Shown in pieces: positions 1 to 5,310 of a stretch of 10,478 bases of DNA. The notes below the pieces were generated by a model. That model was not told the origin of the DNA and did not search any database. It saw only the letters and a list, made by a program, of their open reading frames with translations. The position numbers and the translations under genes were made by a program. The number at the start of each line of letters is the position of its first letter. Position 1 is the stretch's first letter. Source of the DNA: Deltaproteobacteria bacterium. Its GTDB lineage: Bacteria > Desulfobacterota > Syntrophobacteria > BM002. The stretch is taken from positions 1-10,478 of the forward strand of contig JAGFXI010000043.1 of assembly GCA_017861095.1 (NCBI GenBank), written 5' to 3'.

Positions 1-57
1 AACCTGGTACTGGTGACCCGTGGACTTCGTGAAAAACCTCGGGCTGCGGGTGGGTAA
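1..57 (+). CDS. possible C-terminal tail of an upstream T2SS gene (gspM-like), partial
   Basis: The first reading frame is open from the window edge and ends at TAA 55-57, giving the tail NLVLVTRGLREKPRAAGG. A hydrophobic beta-strand followed by a basic tail is compatible with the end of the ferredoxin-like domain of GspM, which usually precedes gspN. If so, it overlaps the gspN start by 38 nt. The alternative is that the upstream gene ends at TGA 14-16, three bases before the gspN GTG, and this frame means nothing. Eighteen residues are too few to decide. Confidence 0.3.
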   Translation, partial: NLVLVTRGLREKPRAAGG

Positions 58-976
58 CCTCGCCGCTCGGATTCCCAAGTTTCCAAAGCTTCCCCCCATC
101 ACCCTGCGCGGGAATCTGCTCAGGGTGACGGCATACCTTCTTTACGCCCTCATCCTCGGAGGAATTCTCCTGGTCTGGAAGTTTCCTTACTCGAGTCTGG
201 AGCAGCGTCTCGAGGATGTGGCAAACAGGGCTTTGGAGGGGATGCGGGTCGAGCTGCGTGAACTCTCCCCCGCGTTTCCTTTTGGGCTCAGGGTGAGCCG
301 GTGTGTGGTTCGGACCTGGGAGGCGGGGCGCGAGCCCGTGTTCGATATGACCCAGGTATCCCTCCGGTTCCGGATCCTACCTCTTCTCCGGGGGGCCGTG
401 GGAATGGCGGTCCAGGGCCGCGCCTACGGGGGAACCCTGAGCGGCGAGGCATCCCGCAGCCGAGACCAGCAGTACCAGCTGGAGGCGGTCCTCCAGTCCC
501 TACGACTCGGCGAGCACCCGGGAATCGCCCAGCTCTTTGGTCGTCAGGTGAGTGGAACAGTCTCGGGGGAGGTCCAGCTGAGTGGGCCAATGGGCGACAA
601 GATGAAATCAACCGGGGGCGGAAAGATAGAGCTTCGGCAGGGGAGTTGGCCTGTCAATTCCCCGTATCTCAAGATCAAGAGTCTCGATGAGATGGAGCTG
701 AATGCGACAGTGAAACTGGGACAGGGAACATTGACGGTCGAGGGGTGCGACTTCAAGGCCGCGGGCATCCAGGGTACCCTCAAGGGATCTGTTAACCTCG
801 CGACGACGTGGTCTGAGAGTGCTCTCGAGTTGGCAGGGGAGGGGCAGGTGGATGGAACCATCCTCAACCTTGAGCCCGCCGTCACCGCCCGGGTTCAGCC
901 GCTTCTCCAGCAGGGCAAGCTGATTCCCTTCCATATTCGTGGAAGCCTTGGGGCACCGCAGCTGAGCATCTTTTAG
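20..976 (+). CDS. gspN: type II secretion system protein GspN
   Basis: A 318-residue protein that resembles the GspN family, an inner-membrane-anchored accessory component of type II secretion systems with an AsmA-like periplasmic body. Residues 1-35 are a basic cytoplasmic stretch, residues about 36-53 (TAYLLYALILGGILLVW) form one membrane helix, and the rest is beta-rich and periplasmic. It shows the usual 'YGGTLSGEA' strand near residue 140 and an ending GSLGAPQLSIF, where AsmA/GspN proteins typically carry G-x-L-x-x-P. The GTG at 20 is taken as start because an in-frame TGA lies just upstream at 14-16. GTG codons at 29 or 50 are possible alternatives, and no strong ribosome binding site is visible for any of them. 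It is probably the last gene of a gsp operon entering from the left, since the next gene (era) is convergent. The role of GspN is not well established, and many T2SS lack it. Confidence 0.75.
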   Translation: MDFVKNLGLRVGNLAARIPKFPKLPPITLRGNLLRVTAYLLYALILGGILLVWKFPYSSLEQRLEDVANRALEGMRVELRELSPAFPFGLRVSRCVVRTWEAGREPVFDMTQVSLRFRILPLLRGAVGMAVQGRAYGGTLSGEASRSRDQQYQLEAVLQSLRLGEHPGIAQLFGRQVSGTVSGEVQLSGPMGDKMKSTGGGKIELRQGSWPVNSPYLKIKSLDEMELNATVKLGQGTLTVEGCDFKAAGIQGTLKGSVNLATTWSESALELAGEGQVDGTILNLEPAVTARVQPLLQQGKLIPFHIRGSLGAPQLSIF

Positions 977-1054
977 AGAAGAGCTAGAGGCAGAGGGCTG
1001 GTTGTCCGTGGTCACTTGTCCGCTGTGGCCCAGAAGCAGAGAGCATGTGGCATA

Positions 1055-1100
1055 GATAAGGGTGCAGGGCGCCAGGCGAAAGGTGCAAGCCGCAGGGGAG
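1055..1100 (-). repeat. GTGCAAGGC/GTGCAGGGC-type intergenic repeat, copy 1
   Basis: Positions 1055-1078 are nearly the reverse complement of 8676-8699: 20 of 24 bases match when aligned by eye, including the shared core CCTGCACCCTT read on the minus strand. A second degenerate unit, AAGGTGCAAGCCGCAGG, follows at about 1080-1096, and a third, GGTGCAAGGCATACGG, near 1161-1176. The units lie only in non-coding DNA. I see no open reading frame or target-site duplication that would make them an insertion sequence. Confidence 0.5.
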
Positions 1101-1192
1101 GGCCTCCGGCCGTTTGAGGCAGAGATTGAATAGATCCGATGGCTTGATTGGTTCGAGGGGGGTGCAAGGCATACGGAAAGAGGGTGCGTCTT

Positions 1193-1252
1193 GAACGAGT
1201 TCCGCGGACGCGGAACGATAGAACGAGCGAGGCGGTAGAACGATTTGAACGT
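1193..1252. repeat. GAACGA repeat cluster enclosing a perfect hairpin
   Basis: The hexamer GAACGA occurs at 1193, 1213, 1221 and 1238, with a variant GAACGT at 1247. Between the first two lies a perfect inverted repeat: GTTCCGC at 1199-1205, loop GGAC, GCGGAAC at 1210-1216. No T-run follows on either strand, so it is not a standard intrinsic terminator, although it lies between two convergent genes. Confidence 0.5.
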
Positions 1253-1306
1253 CTCGCGCTGATACCCGATCCTGAGCCTCAGTCCCTGACCCCTGAACGC
1301 TGCTTC

Positions 1307-2203
1307 CTACTGATAGCCGAACTCCCGCAGGGCCCGGGGATCCTTGCGCCACCTCTTCTGGACCCGGACCCAGAGCTCCAGAAAGACTCGCCTTCCGAGG
1401 AGTTCTTCCATCTCCCGTCGTGCTTGCTGCCCGATCTGGCGGAGCATCGCGCCGGCCTTACCGATGATAATCGCCTTCTGGGACGAGCGCTCCACGTGGA
1501 TATCGGCCTGAATGTGGATGAGGTTTTTTTCCGGATCCTCCTTGAAGGAAGAGACGGTTACCGCCGTCGCGTACGGGATCTCTTCCGCGGTGAGGTGCAA
1601 GACCTTTTCTCTGATGAGCTCCGCGCAGATGAAGCGCTCCGAGAGGTCGGTAAGGGTGTCGGGGGGGTAGTAGGTTGGCCCTACTGGGAGGAAGGACACC
1701 ATCCGGGCCACCAGTTCATCTAGCCCCGAGCCCTGAAGCGCCGAGATCTTCACTGAGCCTTTGAACTGGTGGCGGCTCTCAAGGGATCTGACCACCTCGT
1801 CGACCGTATCCGGCCGAACGAGGTCGATCTTATTCACCACCAGAAGAACGTCGGTTCCTACGGTACGCAGGGCCTCGAACACCGAGTTGTTATTGAGGTT
1901 GTGAGAGTCCGGGGCCTCCACGAGAAAGAGGATTAGGTCCGCGGTGTCAAGGGTTGCCAATGCGGCCCGCACCATGGCCAGGTTGAGATCGCCGCGGGCC
2001 CGATGAATCCCAGGAGTATCAAAGAGGATGAGCTGGTAGTCTGGGGTGGTCTTGACGGCGAGAATGCGGTTCCTCGTAGTCTGGGGCTTCGGGGAGACAA
2101 TGGCAACCTTCTGCCCCACGAGATGGTTGAGCAGTGTGGATTTTCCCACATTTGGAGCGCCGATGATGGAGACAAAGCCTGACTTGAATTCTCCCTGATT
2201 CAC
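1307..2203 (-). CDS. era: GTPase Era, 16S rRNA-binding ribosome assembly factor
   Basis: A 298-residue Era, the usual family length of about 300. It binds GTP and the 3' end of 16S rRNA and acts in 30S maturation, at the ribosome and inner membrane. All G motifs are present: G1 GAPNVGKS (15-22), G2 PQTTR (40-44), G3 DTPG (62-65), G4 NKID (124-127) and G5 SAL (154-156). The C-terminal KH domain has the loop IIIGKAGAMLRQIG (about 245-258) and a family-typical end with W-V-x-V-x-x-x-W. The start is the GTG at 2203-2201: it opens VNQGEFKSGFVSI, matching the usual Era N-terminus, and has GAGG five bases upstream. The frame stays open a further 54 codons, but that stretch is Pro/Arg-rich and unlike Era. 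It stands alone here rather than beside rnc or recO, and converges on gspN. Confidence 0.96.
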   Translation of the reverse strand: MNQGEFKSGFVSIIGAPNVGKSTLLNHLVGQKVAIVSPKPQTTRNRILAVKTTPDYQLILFDTPGIHRARGDLNLAMVRAALATLDTADLILFLVEAPDSHNLNNNSVFEALRTVGTDVLLVVNKIDLVRPDTVDEVVRSLESRHQFKGSVKISALQGSGLDELVARMVSFLPVGPTYYPPDTLTDLSERFICAELIREKVLHLTAEEIPYATAVTVSSFKEDPEKNLIHIQADIHVERSSQKAIIIGKAGAMLRQIGQQARREMEELLGRRVFLELWVRVQKRWRKDPRALREFGYQ

Positions 2204-2368
2204 AGTTCCTCGCTCCCGTTGAGCGGCCCAGTCATTCGCACAGTTCCTGCATGGTGGTGGGAGGAGCGCCTCGTGCCTTTCCATTAGGAAGGTTCTTCGA
2301 CATCCTCCTGGCGGGGCGGTACCACGTGCCGTTGTCGCCGGCCTCCCGGATCCCTCTCGAGGCACCGT

Positions 2369-2397
2369 ATTCTACCAGCGCCGATGTCATCGGGCAA
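2369..2397 (-). promoter_or_regulatory. sigma-70-type promoter for era
   Basis: Read on the minus strand, -35 TTGCCC (2397-2392; 4 of 6 to TTGACA), a 17-base spacer and -10 TAGAAT (2374-2369; 5 of 6 to TATAAT) are present. A TGG directly before the -10 gives an extended -10 (TGn). Transcription would start near 2361, leaving an untranslated leader of about 158 nt before the era GTG. Such a start would exclude most of the N-terminally extended reading frame, which supports the chosen GTG. Confidence 0.55.
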
Positions 2398-2471
2398 TGG
2401 ACCTGTGAAGGGGCCGGGGGTCAGGGATCGGGGATCAGGGAAGAACGTTGGATGACTGCGCTGGTCCGATC

Positions 2472-2488
2472 ATCCCGCTCTGCGGGAT
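2472..2488. repeat. perfect 7-bp inverted repeat (short hairpin)
   Basis: ATCCCGC, loop TCT, GCGGGAT. The flanking bases (CATC and TCG) do not extend the stem, and no T-run follows on either strand. Most likely a short palindromic intergenic repeat rather than a terminator. Confidence 0.45.
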
Positions 2489-2598
2489 TCGTTCTATCAC
2501 CTCGCGATGGAGGGCTCGTTCAGAGCGTTCAGGGAGCATGGGGCGGGGAGCAGAGTGGGATGAACCGCAGAGGCCGGGAAGTCTGTGTTGCAGAGGCG

Positions 2599-2614
2599 CC
2601 ACGCCAAGGCGTGG
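2599..2614. repeat. perfect 7-bp inverted repeat (CCACGCC/GGCGTGG)
   Basis: CCACGCC and GGCGTGG are separated by only AA, so it is a near-continuous palindrome that could form a cruciform or be a protein site. An RNA hairpin would have to open the inner pairs. It lies about 60 bp upstream of the sigma-54-type element, within range for an enhancer-binding protein, but it does not resemble the NtrC consensus. Confidence 0.4.
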
Positions 2615-2672
2615 TCGCGTTATTGATAGTATTGAGAGAGGCCCGGCTCGACTCTCATCCCGACTTGGGGCC

Positions 2673-2688
2673 TGGCACGCAATGTGCA
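2673..2688 (+). promoter_or_regulatory. sigma-54 (RpoN) type -24/-12 promoter
   Basis: TGGCACGCAATGTGCA matches the sigma-54 consensus TGGCACG-N4-TTGCA at every fixed base except one (GTGCA for TTGCA). The invariant GG (2674-2675) and GC (2686-2687) have exactly the required spacing. Transcription would start near 2699, about 80 nt before the first gene of the plus-strand block. A weaker sigma-70-like pair overlaps just downstream (TTGAAA 2697-2702, TCTAAT 2718-2723, only 15 bp apart). Use of sigma-54 would imply an enhancer-binding activator, which is not encoded in this window. Confidence 0.55.
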
Positions 2689-2724
2689 TCATGGGCTTGA
2701 AAATATCTGGAATTTGGTCTAATT

Positions 2725-2777
2725 AGGAGGCGTCATTCAGGCAGGAGTCCCAGTAGGGGCGGCCGAGGCCCGTCCCT
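2725..2777 (+). promoter_or_regulatory. leader with unused AGGAGG and a GC-rich hairpin
   Basis: A perfect AGGAGG (2725-2730) is not followed by ATG, GTG or TTG at a normal distance; the best-placed triplet is ATT at 2735. A hairpin follows: AGGGGCGG (2755-2762) pairs with CCGTCCCT (2770-2777) around a 7-base loop, with one G-T pair, ending four bases before the ATG at 2782. It could hold the start region in structure. I could not match it to a known riboswitch. Confidence 0.35.
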
Positions 2778-2781
2778 TGAG

Positions 2782-3219
2782 ATGCCGGAAAGGGATGGAG
2801 AGCGATGGGATGGAGTCGAACGGCGAGCCGTAAAGCGCCGACAAGTCGGGGCTGGCGAAGTCATGACTGAGACGGCGGTAGGCAAGGAAATACCATATTT
2901 CATCTGGGTTCGCGGATGCAACAACTGTCGGGTGTTCAAGTCCTATACCAGTCTTACCGGCACGGAGTACGGAAGCAATCACAGGCTCCATGCCAAGTGC
3001 GTCCACATGGGCTGTGATCGCTATGGCTATAATGTGCTCTCCCCCTTTATCACGCCCAAGGAGTTTCTGCGAATCGGCATAAACACCGGGTTACGACGCC
3101 AGGCGGTCGAGCGCGCAAGGAAGGTTGTGGCCCGTTTTCGTGAGTTCTACGATACGCGGGGTGGGTTAAGGCCGTGGGTGGTGGAGGAGATTTCTCAACA
3201 GGATCCTCCCGAGGGCTGA
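2782..3219 (+). CDS. hypothetical four-cysteine protein
   Basis: I do not recognise this 145-residue protein. Residues 1-27 are charged and arginine-rich (GVERRAVKRR). Residues 36-90 carry two cysteine pairs, C46-x2-C49 and C73-x4-C78, within aromatic, basic sequence (FIWVRGCNNCRVF, AKCVHMGCDRYGYN). This suggests a small metal-binding, zinc-ribbon-like fold. Residues 92-125 look helical (TPKEFLRIGINTGLRRQAVERARKVVARF), and the tail is acidic. There is no signal peptide or membrane segment, so it is probably cytosolic. The start is uncertain: ATG 2782 has no clear ribosome binding site, while ATG 2863 (MTETAVGKEIPYF) has a weak GGCGAAG and would give 118 residues. It is the first gene after the sigma-54-type element and is co-directional with the phospho-signalling block. 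Confidence 0.6.
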   Translation: MPERDGERWDGVERRAVKRRQVGAGEVMTETAVGKEIPYFIWVRGCNNCRVFKSYTSLTGTEYGSNHRLHAKCVHMGCDRYGYNVLSPFITPKEFLRIGINTGLRRQAVERARKVVARFREFYDTRGGLRPWVVEEISQQDPPEG

Positions 3220-3223
3220 ATGG

Positions 3224-3242
3224 CTGCGGCGAGATGCCGCAG
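3224..3242 (+). terminator. hairpin after the four-cysteine gene, possible weak terminator
   Basis: CTGCGGC (3224-3230) and GCCGCAG (3236-3242) form a perfect 7-bp GC-rich stem with loop GAGAT, five bases after the stop of the preceding gene. Only a short T-stretch follows (GCGTTTGCC), so termination would be partial at best. It could equally be a processing or stabilising hairpin. Confidence 0.35.
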
Positions 3243-3320
3243 GCGTTTGCCTCTGTTGAGTGTGGGGCGCCTGTGGACCGCCCCTCGGCGTTCTCGGTCG
3301 TGCATGCCGGGAAAGGTACC

Positions 3321-3578
3321 ATGGGTGAAGAGCAGGTACATCGCCTAGTCACAAGAGACCTGGTCAATAGAGTTCGGGAACAGCTGCAGCGCATCTATCT
3401 GGACACGCGGCGTCTTACACCGAACACCCCCGAGTTTGACCTCATGATGGAATGCGTGCGGGAAGCGCTAAGTACTTGTCTCCCCTTCACTCAGGAGAAA
3501 CTGGAGAAGGTTGTGGATGACGCCTATGGACTCTACCTGAACTTCTTGGCGGTTGAGAAATACAACCAACCGGAGTAG
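3321..3578 (+). CDS. hypothetical small helical protein
   Basis: An 85-residue protein of unknown family. It reads MGEEQVHRLVTRDLVNRV, then a region predicted helical with a loop LDTRRLTPNTPEFD, and ends YGLYLNFLAVEKYNQPE. It is amphipathic, slightly acidic, and lacks a signal peptide or membrane helix. The ATG at 3321 is preceded by GGGAAAGG at a good distance. The frame is open further upstream from 3174, but that part is low-complexity, overlaps the previous gene and crosses the hairpin at 3224-3242. It lies about 100 bp after the four-cysteine gene and 169 bp before the PP2C gene, all on one strand. Small size and position suggest an accessory protein, but nothing in the sequence gives a function. 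Confidence 0.6.
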   Translation: MGEEQVHRLVTRDLVNRVREQLQRIYLDTRRLTPNTPEFDLMMECVREALSTCLPFTQEKLEKVVDDAYGLYLNFLAVEKYNQPE

Positions 3579-3747
3579 AGTGCCAGCGCATGCCGTTACA
3601 CTGGAACGGAAAGATGTCGAGAGAACAGGGTGGGCACCCCTGGTCCATTCGCTGTTTCCCCGGCGGGGCTCCACTGCGCATATTCCCATGGCCTCTGCCG
3701 CGAGCCGGTTCGCTATTCTCGGTGAACACGTGAGGCGCGAGTTCTTT

Positions 3748-4542
3748 ATGAAGGCTTTCTCGGCTGGGCTCACCAATATCGGCAGGAAGCGAGACAATAA
3801 CGAGGACACATTCTACGTGGACGACAAGATCGGCCTGTACATCGTCGCCGACGGCATGGGGGGGCATCGGGCCGGGGAGGTGGCGAGCAGGACGGTGGTG
3901 AGCAGCGTCAGGGATTACATGGATGCATTCTCCAGCTCTGAGGCGGCACAGCGGCTGGGGACCGGGGAGGTGTCGCCGGCCTGCGCTGCCGTCTGTCACA
4001 GTATCGAGCTTGCCAACCGCGTCGTGCACCAACTCTCGCAGGATCAGGGATCTTACAAGGGCATGGGTTCCACGGCGGCGGTGGCGTTTCTTCACGGTGA
4101 CACGCTGGTGACGGCAAATGTCGGTGATAGCCGTATTTACCTTGTCCGTCAGGGAAAAATCGAGCAACTCACCCAAGATCATACTCTTCTTGCGGAGCAG
4201 ATGAGGAAAAATCCCAGCTTCGATCCCCATTTTTCGACGTCGCCGATGAAGCATATACTGATGCGGGCCGTTGGCATTCAGGAATCGGTGCAGGCAGATG
4301 CTTACGAGATGCAGCCGCTTTCCGGCGACATCGTGCTCATGTGTAGTGATGGTCTCACCGACATGCTCTCGGATCATGATGTATTGCAGGCGATACTTCA
4401 GGGAGGGACGCTCGATGAGACCTGTCGTCGCTTGGTCACTCTGGCAAACGAACGTGGAGGTATCGACAACATTACGGTGGTGTTGATTCAGTTCGAGAAA
4501 GAGGAAAAGGGTTTGTTGCAGAAACTGTTCCGATCCCGGTGA
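3748..4542 (+). CDS. PP2C-family Ser/Thr protein phosphatase
   Basis: A 264-residue single-domain PPM/PP2C phosphatase that removes phosphate from Ser/Thr using two or three metal ions, in the cytosol. All family motifs are intact: RDNNED (15-20), DGMGGH (35-40, metal-binding Asp), GSTA (107-110), NVGDSR (124-129), LTQDHT (141-146), CSDGLTD (199-205, metal-binding Asp) and DNIT (240-243, metal-binding Asp). There is no membrane segment, unlike some bacterial members, and the C-terminus is basic (KGLLQKLFRSR). ATG 3748 places the first motif at the usual distance; its ribosome binding site is weak. GTG 3730 would add six residues. The frame upstream to 3553 overlaps the previous gene and has no family likeness. 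An FHA gene, a DUF4388 gene and a Ser/Thr kinase gene follow, so the kinase and its targets are the likely substrates. Confidence 0.93.
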   Translation: MKAFSAGLTNIGRKRDNNEDTFYVDDKIGLYIVADGMGGHRAGEVASRTVVSSVRDYMDAFSSSEAAQRLGTGEVSPACAAVCHSIELANRVVHQLSQDQGSYKGMGSTAAVAFLHGDTLVTANVGDSRIYLVRQGKIEQLTQDHTLLAEQMRKNPSFDPHFSTSPMKHILMRAVGIQESVQADAYEMQPLSGDIVLMCSDGLTDMLSDHDVLQAILQGGTLDETCRRLVTLANERGGIDNITVVLIQFEKEEKGLLQKLFRSR

Positions 4543-4587
4543 CGCACGGGCCCCGAGGGCCGCAGCACTGTCAGGGGTGAACGGACG

Positions 4588-5301
4588 ATGGCTCGAATAA
4601 TTCTCAAGTTCAAAGAACTGGTGCTGAAAAATTTTTCATTGCAGGACGGAGGCAAGACGATCGGGCGAGCGCCTGGCAACGACGTCGTTCTGGAGAACCT
4701 TCTTGTCTCCGGACACCACGCCCGGATCGATCAAGCAGGGGGCGACTACATCCTCACAGATCTCCAGAGTAAGAACGGCACCTATGTAAACGGGACGCGG
4801 ATTACCACCGCCAAGCTCAAACACGGCGATCAGATCCTCGTCGGCAAGCATACCCTCGTCTTCGAACTGGACGCCGCTCAGGTGAGTACCGCGGACAAGG
4901 ATATGGTCGAGGCGACCATGTTTGTACAATCGGCCGGCGTTGCCTCCGGCCTACTGCCTGTTCAGACAGTGCCTGGGGTCGAGACCGCCGCCGGACCAAC
5001 TCCCGTTGAACCACCAGGGATTCTGTCCTACCTTTCCGGCGGGAAAGGGGAGCACGAGCTGACCAAGAAACTTGTGAAGATGGGCAAGGGCGAGGAGGCG
5101 GACATCCAGATCGGCGGGTTCCTCACTCCGAAGGTGGCGGCGACCATCAGCAAACGACCCACCGGGTATCACATCACCCCCATGACCGGCCGGGTCAAGG
5201 TGAAAGTAAACGGGACTCCGGTCGAAGGTAGCCAGCGTCTCGAAGAATTCGACACAATAGAGATAGGAGCGGTTGTGTTTCAGTTTTACTTCGGGAACTA
5301 G
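4588..5301 (+). CDS. FHA-domain protein with a second, degenerate FHA-like domain
   Basis: A 237-residue cytosolic protein. Residues 1-95 are a canonical FHA phosphothreonine reader: IGRAPGND (25-32, with the key Gly-Arg), VSGHHA (40-45, with Ser41 and His44) and SKNGTYVNG (61-69). A low-complexity linker (about 96-145) contains EATMFVQSA with Thr110. Residues 146-237 look like a second FHA fold (MGKGEEADIQIGG, then VKVNGTPVEGSQRLEEFDTIEIG). There the GR is GK, the S-x-x-H is LTPKVA and the N-G-T-x-V-N loop is altered, so it probably does not bind phosphothreonine in the usual way. The start ATG has GGGGTGA upstream. It sits 45 bp behind the PP2C gene and 9 bp before the DUF4388 gene, so it is almost certainly co-transcribed with both. 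Its likely role is docking phosphorylated partners, perhaps the kinase itself. Confidence 0.9.
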   Translation: MARIILKFKELVLKNFSLQDGGKTIGRAPGNDVVLENLLVSGHHARIDQAGGDYILTDLQSKNGTYVNGTRITTAKLKHGDQILVGKHTLVFELDAAQVSTADKDMVEATMFVQSAGVASGLLPVQTVPGVETAAGPTPVEPPGILSYLSGGKGEHELTKKLVKMGKGEEADIQIGGFLTPKVAATISKRPTGYHITPMTGRVKVKVNGTPVEGSQRLEEFDTIEIGAVVFQFYFGN

Positions 5302-5310
5302 GATCACCTT

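Larger units (their letters stand above)
977..1306. other. convergent intergenic region with degenerate repeats, no gene
   Basis: These 330 bp between the gspN stop and the era stop have no credible coding frame. They contain GGTGCAAGGC-type repeats (1055-1100 and about 1158-1185), a GAACGA cluster with a perfect hairpin (1193-1252), and a CCTGA-rich stretch (1271-1296). No hairpin is followed by a T-run in either direction, so no classical terminator is visible although the flanking genes converge. Confidence 0.7.
2398..2672. other. intergenic region between era and the plus-strand gene block
   Basis: Apart from the era leader and promoter, I see no gene here. It holds a GGGTCAGGGATC-type stretch (2416-2441), a perfect hairpin ATCCCGC-TCT-GCGGGAT (2472-2488), a GAACCGCAGAGGC motif near 2561-2576 resembling another widespread intergenic repeat, and a hairpin CCACGCC-AA-GGCGTGG (2599-2614). 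Frames open across this stretch have no family likeness and run through repeat DNA. Confidence 0.6.

Noticed and set aside
1149..1180. tRNA T-arm-like GGTTCGAGG
   Set aside because: No matching acceptor, D-arm or anticodon arm can be folded around it, and the surrounding sequence belongs to the GTGCAAGGC repeats.
2204..2365. N-terminal extension of Era by 54 codons
   Set aside because: The sequence is Pro/Arg-rich and unlike Era. The GTG at 2203 has a good ribosome binding site, and the predicted promoter would place the transcript start at about the beginning of the extension.
2251..2700. 149-codon plus-strand frame between era and the cysteine protein
   Set aside because: It runs across the era promoter, two hairpins and repeat motifs, has no family likeness and no convincing start signal.
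2735..3000. c-di-GMP or other riboswitch upstream of, or at the start of, the cysteine gene
   Set aside because: Hairpins and a TAAAGC string are present, but the conserved GEMM core and tetraloop-receptor elements could not be found.
3174..3320. Upstream extension of the 85-residue gene and of the frame before PP2C
   Set aside because: These extensions overlap neighbouring genes and cross a hairpin, and the encoded residues are low-complexity. Internal ATGs give better-supported proteins.
3487..4377. 296-codon minus-strand frame opposite the PP2C gene
   Set aside because: The plus-strand frame has every PP2C motif. The antisense frame is His/Arg-rich and shows no known domain; it is a shadow of GC-rich codon use.
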